Shown piece after piece: positions 57,022-64,000 of a stretch of 64,000 bases of DNA; position 1 is the first letter of the stretch; the number at the start of each line of letters is the position of its first letter. This DNA is from Steroidobacter denitrificans. Its GTDB lineage: Bacteria; Pseudomonadota; Gammaproteobacteria; Steroidobacterales; Steroidobacteraceae. Under the pieces are notes generated by a model that searched no databases, was not told the DNA's origin, and saw nothing but the letters and a program-made list of their open reading frames with translations. The translations under genes and the position numbers were made by a program. Where the stretch lies: assembly GCF_001579945.1 (NCBI RefSeq), contig NZ_CP011971.1, positions 682,001 through 746,000 of the forward strand, in the 5' to 3' direction.

Positions 57022-57569
57022 TGCGGTTCATAGCGGCCTTTCGCGGCCTTTACACGAATTTTTTCAGTGCTTAAATCGGCAGTGAAGCTATTCACGACCA
57101 TGACATGCTGCCCGAATCTCAGGTTGACGGGGGAATTCGTGCTGTAGGCGATGTTCTTGTCGGTGTCGATCGCCATCGTCTCGGTGCGCAGGAATGCGCC
57201 CTCGGTGGCATTTGCCGGCCAAAGTTCGACGTTGCCCTGCAGATTGAGCACATGCGAATCGCCCGGCATGAAGCCGCTGCGCGCGGAGAGTTTCCATTCA
57301 CGATCGGGGGCCTGATAGTAATCGGCGTGCACCGCGCTCAAGAGGAAGCTGCCGTCCTGCGGCTGCTGTTCGATTCGCCGGGCGGTCAGCCGCATCTTCA
57401 TCGAACCATCGACATGGGTTTCGGTGATGAGGGCATCTTGCAGATAATACCCGGGTTGCGGTGGTGCTTCGCTGCTGCTGACCGGCGCGGCGCGGCGATC
57501 GACCAAGGCTCCATAGCCGATCACCAGTGCCGCCGGCAGCGCGGCGACCAAGACCCAGCGCCAGTTCAT
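57018..57569 (-). CDS. lptC: LPS export protein LptC
   Basis: LptC is a single-pass inner-membrane protein that passes LPS from LptBFG to LptA. The 183-residue protein has an N-terminal anchor (WVLVAALPAALVIGYGALV). A beta-jellyroll domain follows (GYYLQDALITETHVDGSMKM; HVLNLQGNVELW; NSPVNLRFGQHVMVVNSF). The start overlaps the kdsC stop codon by 4 nt and the stop overlaps the lptA start. Confidence 0.93.
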   Translation of the reverse strand: MNWRWVLVAALPAALVIGYGALVDRRAAPVSSSEAPPQPGYYLQDALITETHVDGSMKMRLTARRIEQQPQDGSFLLSAVHADYYQAPDREWKLSARSGFMPGDSHVLNLQGNVELWPANATEGAFLRTETMAIDTDKNIAYSTNSPVNLRFGQHVMVVNSFTADLSTEKIRVKAAKGRYEPQ

Positions 57570-58090
57570 GGAGGCCGTCCCCTGGCGTCGATGATCAGGT
57601 CGCAGACTTCGCGCACGGCGCCTTCGCCGCCGCGTGCCCTGGTGATGTAATGCGCCTGGGCGGCGACGGCAGGATGCGCATCGGCGACGCCGACCGCAAG
57701 GTGCGCCGCGGCGAACAAGGGCAGGTCGGGCACGTCATCGCCGATGCAGGCAAGCGCCTGCGGAGTGACGTTCAGGATGCCGAGAAGTTCCTGCAGCGCT
57801 CCCCCCTTGTCCTGAATGCCTTGTCGCACGTGCATGACGCCGAGTTCGCTCATGCGTCGTGCGACGGCCTCCGAGTGGCGGCCCGAGATGACTGCGACAT
57901 GTATGCCCGCGCGCAGCAGCGCCACGATGCCGGCGCCGTCGCGGACGTGAAAGGACTTCATTTCCTCGCCCCGTGCGGAAAAATACAGGCGTCCATCGGT
58001 GAGCACTCCGTCGACGTCCAGCACCAGCAGGCGGATATCGCGAGCGCGGTCCGCAAGGGTGTCCATCGAAGCGGCGATATCTGCAGGCAC
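57566..58090 (-). CDS. kdsC: Kdo-8-phosphate phosphatase
   Basis: KdsC removes phosphate from Kdo-8-P before CMP activation. The 174-residue HAD-type C0 phosphatase has the nucleophile motif LLVLDVDGVLTDGRLYF and the C-terminal CIGDDVPDLPLFAAAH. The start may be a GTG at 58090, sharing one base with the kdsD stop codon, or the ATG at 58066, which lies nearer the usual family start. Confidence 0.93.
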   Translation of the reverse strand: MPADIAASMDTLADRARDIRLLVLDVDGVLTDGRLYFSARGEEMKSFHVRDGAGIVALLRAGIHVAVISGRHSEAVARRMSELGVMHVRQGIQDKGGALQELLGILNVTPQALACIGDDVPDLPLFAAAHLAVGVADAHPAVAAQAHYITRARGGEGAVREVCDLIIDARGRPP

Positions 58091-59088
58091 TACATCACGC
58101 CTGCGCGCAACAGGTCATGCACATTCAATGCACCCACCAGCACGCCTCGTTCGTCGACGACCAGCAGCTGGGAGATGCGCTGGGTTTCGATCAGCCGCAC
58201 CGCCTCGGCGGCCAGTACGCGGGCGGTGATCGTCCTGGGGTCGGCCGTCATCACCTCGCGCATCCGCGTGGTGCGCAGATCGGTCGGGCGGTCGAGTGTG
58301 CGGCGCAGATCGCCGTCGGTATATATGCCGAGCACTCGGCCATCCTGGTCCGCGACCGCTGTCATGCCCAGTCCCTTGCGGCTCATTTCCAGCAGGCCGT
58401 CACGCAGACTCGCTTCAGGGGCGACGACCGGCAATTCATCGCCGGAACGCATGACATCCTCGACGTGCAGCAGCAGGCGGCGGCCAAGCGCTCCGCCTGG
58501 ATGGGAACGGGCGAAATCCTGTTCGCTGAAGCCGCGCGCCTCGAGTACGGCGACCGCGAGCGCATCACCCATGGCAAGTGCGGCGGTGGTACTGGCCGTG
58601 GGCGCCAGGTTATAGGGACAGGCTTCCGCCGGTACGCCGACGTCAAGCAAGGCCGTGGCGGCGCGGGCGAGCGTCGAGTGCAGCCTGCCCGTCATGGCGA
58701 TCAGCGGTACGCCCAGGCGTTTGATGACGGGCAGTATGATGAGCAGTTCCGCCGTCTCGCCGGAATTCGAAATAGCGAGCACGACATCTTCGCGGGTGAT
58801 CATGCCGATGTCGCCGTGACTGGCTTCGGCCGGATGCAGGAAGAACGAGGGGGTGCCGGTGCTGGCCAAGGTGGCGGCGATCTTGTTGCCGATGTGACCC
58901 GACTTGCCCATGCCGGTGACGACCACCCGGCCACGACAGCCGTGCAGCAGCCGGCAGGCAGCCACAAATGCAGTGCCAAGGCGATCCTGGAGCGCCGCCA
59001 CGGCGGCGATTTCCGTTTCGAATACGCGGCGTCCCCTGGCCAGGAGTTGGTCGGTATCGAGGGGCGGCTTGGTCGTCGCGGCGTCCAT
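58090..59088 (-). CDS. kdsD: Arabinose-5-phosphate isomerase
   Basis: KdsD makes D-arabinose 5-phosphate from ribulose 5-phosphate, the first step of Kdo synthesis. The 332-residue protein has a SIS domain (VVVTGMGKSGHIGNKIAATL; HGDIGMITREDVVLAISNSG) and two CBS domains (about 210-330). The ATG at 59088 is used; upstream residues in the longer frame are unlike the family. It heads the kdsD-kdsC-lptC-lptA-lptB-rpoN run. Confidence 0.95.
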   Translation of the reverse strand: MDAATTKPPLDTDQLLARGRRVFETEIAAVAALQDRLGTAFVAACRLLHGCRGRVVVTGMGKSGHIGNKIAATLASTGTPSFFLHPAEASHGDIGMITREDVVLAISNSGETAELLIILPVIKRLGVPLIAMTGRLHSTLARAATALLDVGVPAEACPYNLAPTASTTAALAMGDALAVAVLEARGFSEQDFARSHPGGALGRRLLLHVEDVMRSGDELPVVAPEASLRDGLLEMSRKGLGMTAVADQDGRVLGIYTDGDLRRTLDRPTDLRTTRMREVMTADPRTITARVLAAEAVRLIETQRISQLLVVDERGVLVGALNVHDLLRAGVM

Positions 59089-59187
59089 GCCGGCATGATA
59101 GCGCGGCCGATGGTCCCACTGCGATCCGCGCGCAGGAACAAATGGGCTATCATGACTGGCCGTTCCCATCGTATCGATATCCTGCCC

Positions 59188-59430
59188 ATGAATGCCGCTG
59201 CTATCCAGTCATTGATCGAAGCCGGCCTGCCCGGCGCCGAAGTCCGGGTCGCAACCCAGGACGATACTCATTTCGAAGCGCTGATCGTGGCGCCGCAATT
59301 CGCCGGCAAACGTACGATCCAGCGTCATCAGCTCGTATATGCGACGCTGGGTGAACTCATGGGGCGTGAAATTCATGCTCTGAGCATGCAGGTTCTGACC
59401 CCTGAGGAAAGGGATGCGAGGCACTCGTGA
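59188..59430 (+). CDS. ibaG: BolA-family protein IbaG
   Basis: This 80-residue BolA-like protein probably works with monothiol glutaredoxins in iron-sulfur or redox sensing. The motif HFEALIVAPQFAGKRTIQRH includes the conserved His region, and VYATLGELMGREIHALSMQV ends the fold. Placement directly before murA (16 bp) is conserved in many proteobacteria. An in-frame ATG 36 nt upstream is a less likely start. Confidence 0.92.
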   Translation: MNAAAIQSLIEAGLPGAEVRVATQDDTHFEALIVAPQFAGKRTIQRHQLVYATLGELMGREIHALSMQVLTPEERDARHS

Positions 59431-59442
59431 GGCCGGATTTGA

Positions 59443-60705
<1,263 letters not shown>

Positions 60706-61162
60706 CGGCACTGGCCCGATATCGGGAATGCGGGGGTACCCGGTTGCGACGTCCCCCCGGGCCGGCGGCCCGGCTCCATGGACGATCGCTCCCGGGTTCC
60801 GGCCGGCGTTTCCGATCGATGTTTCCGGCCGGTCCAGGAGCCCGCGGACGGATCGAACGACATTCGATCCGGACTTCAAAGTGCATCTTTCGATATGTGT
60901 ATAATGCGCAATTCCTTGTACATCTAAAATACACGCCGTGCCGCAGCCCTGGTTCCAGCCCCGGATCGTCCGAATCCGGCCGGCCGTCGCCGCAGGCGCT
61001 TACGGCTGCGGTATCGGCCAGGCGAAAGTGCCTGGCGATCCGGGTCTTATGGGGCGCCACGGGATCATCGGGCGCGAGGCCATCGGGCAGGATTGAATCT
61101 GCACAAGGGCGAGGCCGGGAGGGCGAGGATCCTCTCGTGAAGCATGTGGGCGGAGAGTCTGG
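60706..61162. other. Intergenic region before petABC
   Basis: About 457 bp separate murA and petA. It contains a GC-rich hairpin (60757-60763 with 60767-60773, 3-nt loop, no T run) and the promoter candidate listed at 60875-60905. The remaining GC-rich leader (60930-61160) has no recognisable gene. If the promoter is right, the petA mRNA has a leader of about 250 nt. Confidence 0.5.
60875..60905 (+). promoter_or_regulatory. Candidate sigma-70 promoter of petABC
   Basis: A consensus TATAAT (60900-60905) lies in a local AT-rich stretch. TTCAAA (60875-60880, 4 of 6) is a possible -35, though the 19-bp spacing is long. Confidence 0.45.
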
Positions 61163-61765
61163 ATGAGTGAAGCTGAACAGATCGATAACAATAGGCGCCA
61201 TTTCCTGGTGGCTGCCACCACTGCGGCCGGCGTGATCGGCGCAGCGTTTACGGCGGTGCCCTTTCTGGCGTCATGGAAGCCGAGCGCACGCGCACAGGCA
61301 CTGGGTGCACCGGTCGAACAGGACCTCAGCAAGCTCGAACCTGGTGCGATGATCAAGGTCAGCTGGCGTGGTCAGGCCATCTTCATCGTGCATCGTACGC
61401 CGCAGATGCTGGCGGAACTGGAGAATCCCTCGCTGCTGGCGCGGCTGCGCGATCCCGACTCGAAGGCGTCCTTGCAGCCTGAGTATGCGAAAAACACCGA
61501 CCGGGCGCTGAAGGGTGAATATCTGGTATTGATCGGCGTCTGCACCCATCTCGGCTGCGCTCCATTGGCCCGCTTTTCTCCGCAGGATGCTGAACTCGGC
61601 GCCGACTGGCCGGGCGGTTTCTATTGTCCCTGCCACGGCTCGAAATTCGATCTGTCCGGCCGGGTCTACAAGGACGTTCCGGCACCCACCAATTTAAGCG
61701 TACCGCCGTATCGCTTCCTCGCCGAAAACGTCGTGCAGATCGGCGTCGACGCGGAGGCCGCATAA
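61163..61765 (+). CDS. petA: Ubiquinol-cytochrome c reductase, Rieske iron-sulfur subunit
   Basis: This bc1-complex subunit carries the Rieske 2Fe-2S cluster. The 200-residue protein has a twin-arginine-type N terminus (NNRRHFLVAATT) and one membrane helix. The cluster ligands are Cys127/His129 in GVCTHLGC and Cys155/His158 in CPCHGSKFD, with Cys132 and Cys157 as the structural disulfide. petB starts directly after its stop codon. Confidence 0.97.
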   Translation: MSEAEQIDNNRRHFLVAATTAAGVIGAAFTAVPFLASWKPSARAQALGAPVEQDLSKLEPGAMIKVSWRGQAIFIVHRTPQMLAELENPSLLARLRDPDSKASLQPEYAKNTDRALKGEYLVLIGVCTHLGCAPLARFSPQDAELGADWPGGFYCPCHGSKFDLSGRVYKDVPAPTNLSVPPYRFLAENVVQIGVDAEAA

Positions 61766-63034
61766 ATGAGCGCCACGATGCAGCAAAATTCGACTCGGGC
61801 CGAGGAGACGCGCATGGGCGCATTGGTGGGCTGGATCGACGCACGTTTTCCGATGACTCGCATGTGGAAGGAGCATGTGAGTGAGTATTACGCGCCGAAG
61901 AACTTCAACTTCTGGTACTACTTCGGCTCGCTGGCCCTGGTGGTGCTGGCGCTGCAGATCGTCACGGGCATCTTCCTGACGATGAATTATAAGCCTTCGG
62001 CTGCGGAGGCATTCGCCTCGGTCGAATACATCATGCGCGATGTGGAGTGGGGCTGGTTGATCCGGTATATGCATTCGACCGGCGCATCGGCATTCTTCAT
62101 CATCATATATCTGCACATGTTCCGCGGCCTGATGTACGGCTCATACAAGAATCCGCGGGAGTTGGTGTGGATTTTCGGCATGCTGATCTACCTGTGCCTC
62201 ATGGCCGAAGCGTTCTTCGGCTATCTGCTGCCCTGGGGTAACATGTCCTATTGGGGTGCGCAGGTGATCGTCTCGCTGTTCGGCGCGATACCGGGCATCG
62301 GCGAGTCGCTGGTCGAATGGATCCGCGGCGACTACTACATTTCGGATATCACGCTCAACCGCTTCTTCGCGCTGCATGTGATCGCGCTGCCGCTGGCGCT
62401 GGTCTTTCTGGTGATCGCGCACATCCTGGCGCTTCACGAGGTAGGCTCGAACAATCCGGACGGCGTGGAAATCAAGAAGCTCAAGGGCCCCGACGGCCAT
62501 CCGGTGGATGGTATCCCGTTCCATCCATACTACACGGTCAAGGACGTGGTCGGTGTCGTCGTGTTCATGGCGCTGTTTGCGGGTATCATCTTTTTCGCGC
62601 CGGAGATGGGCGGCTACTTCCTGGAGCACGCCAACTTCGAGCCGGCGAATCCTTTACAGACCCCGGAACATATTGCTCCGGTGTGGTATTTCACGCCTTT
62701 CTACGCGATTCTGCGCGCAGTGCCCAATAAGCTCATGGGCGTCATCCTGATGGGCGCTGCGGTGCTGGCTTTCGTATTCATACCCTGGCTGGATCGCTCG
62801 AAGGTCAAGTCGATCCGTTATCGCGGATGGCTTTTCCGCGGTTTCCTGACCGCCTTCGCGATCAGCTTCATTGCTCTGGGCTATCTGGGGCTGCAACCGG
62901 CGACGCCAGGCTATACGAACGCTGCGCGGGTGTTCGGACTGATCTATTTCGCATTCTTTCTGCTGATGCCCTGGTACACCAAGATCGACCAGACCAAGCC
63001 AGTGCCGGAGCGAGTGACCTACCATGCCCATTAA
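61766..63034 (+). CDS. petB: Ubiquinol-cytochrome c reductase, cytochrome b subunit
   Basis: This 422-residue membrane subunit binds two b haems and the quinone sites. It starts WKEHVSEYYAPKNFNFWYYF, has GYLLPWGNMSYWGAQVI near the Qo site and shows the haem-ligating His residues in helices 2 and 4. TPEHIAPVWYFTPFYAILRA corresponds to the PEW-like Qo motif region. It overlaps petC by 11 nt. Confidence 0.97.
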   Translation: MSATMQQNSTRAEETRMGALVGWIDARFPMTRMWKEHVSEYYAPKNFNFWYYFGSLALVVLALQIVTGIFLTMNYKPSAAEAFASVEYIMRDVEWGWLIRYMHSTGASAFFIIIYLHMFRGLMYGSYKNPRELVWIFGMLIYLCLMAEAFFGYLLPWGNMSYWGAQVIVSLFGAIPGIGESLVEWIRGDYYISDITLNRFFALHVIALPLALVFLVIAHILALHEVGSNNPDGVEIKKLKGPDGHPVDGIPFHPYYTVKDVVGVVVFMALFAGIIFFAPEMGGYFLEHANFEPANPLQTPEHIAPVWYFTPFYAILRAVPNKLMGVILMGAAVLAFVFIPWLDRSKVKSIRYRGWLFRGFLTAFAISFIALGYLGLQPATPGYTNAARVFGLIYFAFFLLMPWYTKIDQTKPVPERVTYHAH

Positions 63035-63827
63035 GAAAAATTCGGTCCGACTCATAGCGCGACGGCTGTGCCGGACTTTGAGCCTGGTCTTGAGCGTTTC
63101 CGGCTTGGCCGTGGGGGTTGCGGGTGTCGCTCAGGCCGCTTCTGCGGGCGGTGAGTTCATCACGCCGGCGAACAACGATGTGGCGAACCTTGCATCCTTG
63201 CAGCGGGGCGCACGCAATTTCGTGAACTACTGCTCGGGCTGTCACTCGGCGAAGTATCTGCGCTACAGCCGCCTGGCCGCAGACCTCGGCTTGAGCGACG
63301 AGCAGGTGATGGGGAATCTGATCTTCACCGACGCGCGGATACACGACACGATGCGTGTCGCCATGGCACCGGACGATAGCGCGAACTGGTTCGGCGTTAC
63401 GCCGCCCGATCTGTCCTTGATCACGCGCAGCCGAGGTACGGATTACGTCTATTCCTTTTTGCGCTCGTTCTATGAGGATCCCAGCCGGCCGACCGGTATG
63501 AACAACGCGGTACTGCCGGGCACGTCCATGCCGCATGTTCTGTGGGATTTACAGGGCACCCAGACGGCGGTCTATGACGGCGAGAGCGATGCTGCGCACA
63601 ATACGGTGCACAAGAAGTTCAAGGGCTTCGAACTGGCGAGGGCGGGCAGTCTTTCGCCGCAGGAGTTTGATGAATTCGTCCGTGACACCGTCAATTTTCT
63701 GGACTATGCAGGCGAGCCGATGCAGTTGCAGCGCCGCAGTCTGGGCGTGCGCGTGCTAGTCTTCCTGCTGGTGTTCTTCGTGCTCGCCTACTTGCTCAAG
63801 AAGGAGTACTGGAAGGACGTCAAGTAG
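63024..63827 (+). CDS. petC: Ubiquinol-cytochrome c reductase, cytochrome c1 subunit
   Basis: This 267-residue subunit has a signal peptide (LSVSGLAVGVAGVAQAA) and the covalent haem motif Cys70-Ser-Gly-Cys73-His74 in NYCSGCHSAKYLRY. A Met ligand is likely in LPGTSMPHVLWDLQG. A C-terminal anchor is VLVFLLVFFVLAYLLKKEYW. It completes the petABC operon. Confidence 0.96.
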   Translation: MPIKKNSVRLIARRLCRTLSLVLSVSGLAVGVAGVAQAASAGGEFITPANNDVANLASLQRGARNFVNYCSGCHSAKYLRYSRLAADLGLSDEQVMGNLIFTDARIHDTMRVAMAPDDSANWFGVTPPDLSLITRSRGTDYVYSFLRSFYEDPSRPTGMNNAVLPGTSMPHVLWDLQGTQTAVYDGESDAAHNTVHKKFKGFELARAGSLSPQEFDEFVRDTVNFLDYAGEPMQLQRRSLGVRVLVFLLVFFVLAYLLKKEYWKDVK

Positions 63828-63892
63828 CGGTACGATGCTGTCGGACGCCGCTCGGAACGGATCCTTGCCATCTATCGGAGCGTACTGATGTG

Positions 63893-64000
63893 ATGACGCT
63901 CTTTTCCAGGGCGGACGATCCTTGGAGTCACCGCACCAGGATCGTGCTGGCTGAAAAAGGGATTCATGTCGAACTGATCGATGTGAGCGGCAGCAGCTTG
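63893..64000 (+). CDS. sspA: Stringent starvation protein A-like (GST N-terminal domain), 5' part
   Basis: The last 36 codons before the window edge encode MTLFSRADDPWSHRTRIVLA and continue with an EKGI segment, the start of SspA-type glutathione-S-transferase-fold proteins. SspA binds RNA polymerase in stressed cells. A petABC-sspA order is common in gammaproteobacteria. The gene is cut by the window end. Confidence 0.85.
   Translation, partial: MTLFSRADDPWSHRTRIVLAEKGIHVELIDVSGSSL

Overview
The window is a gene-dense, GC-rich bacterial chromosome segment. Its gene content points to a gammaproteobacterium. The supporting signs are lptC-lptA-lptB-rpoN-hpf-rapZ with kdsD/kdsC, ibaG-murA, petABC followed by sspA, pcm-rhodanese-tolC, icd with aceK, waaA with two LpxL/HtrB acyltransferases, and a full Kdo/heptose LPS tool kit. 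I cannot name the genus. No rRNA, tRNA, CRISPR array, prophage or transposase gene was seen.

Layout. 1-3.4 kb: the end of a polyamine ABC permease, a Cys/Met-metabolism PLP enzyme and aceK. 3.5-6.9 kb: icd, then a two-component system. 7.3-14.4 kb: two poorly known small proteins and an LPS core/lipid A block (heptosyltransferase, KdkA-type kinase, two acyltransferases, waaA), then an orphan MEDS-domain protein. 14.7-22.2 kb: a periplasmic thioredoxin-like protein, an unknown outer-membrane protein, gloA, tolC, a rhodanese, pcm and a PAS-GGDEF-EAL protein. 22.3-30.8 kb: a pyrophosphate-energy module (H+-pyrophosphatase and PPi-phosphofructokinase) beside adenylate kinase, then rnd, a membrane protein, mpl and a LON-N-domain protein. 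31-37.7 kb: a CPBP protease interrupted in frame by a palindromic element, and a surface-glycan island (GT7 galactosyltransferase-like, FkbM methyltransferase, Wzi, GT32-like transferase, methyltransferase) coupled to hemL. 39-41.1 kb: TraB/GumN and CpdA. 41.5-47.2 kb: tkt-gap-pgk-pyk. 47.6-52.3 kb: MoxR, VWA, patatin and mgtE. 52.5-60.7 kb: rapZ, hpf, rpoN, the lpt/kds operon, ibaG and murA. 61.1-64 kb: petABC and the start of sspA.

How it works together. Much of the window serves the cell envelope: Kdo synthesis, lipid A acylation, Kdo transfer and phosphorylation, LPS transport, peptidoglycan precursor synthesis and recycling, and an apparent capsule or glycan locus. Central carbon metabolism is the second theme. 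A PPi-linked phosphofructokinase/H+-PPase pair and a tkt-gap-pgk-pyk operon suggest reversible, energy-economical glycolysis. icd/aceK suggests control of the glyoxylate branch, and petABC provides the bc1 complex.

The most unusual observations are: (1) a family of long perfect palindromes near 31.5 kb and 47.3 kb that share conserved ends and a conserved loop core but have unrelated, fully self-complementary stem middles, one of them inserted in frame inside a protease gene; (2) an adenylate kinase with a roughly 185-residue Lys/Ala-rich, histone-H1-like tail; (3) a bacterial GT7 (beta-4-galactosyltransferase-type) enzyme in a glycan island; (4) a GTCC tetranucleotide tract at the 3' end of a heptosyltransferase gene; (5) the absence of ptsN from an otherwise canonical rpoN cluster.
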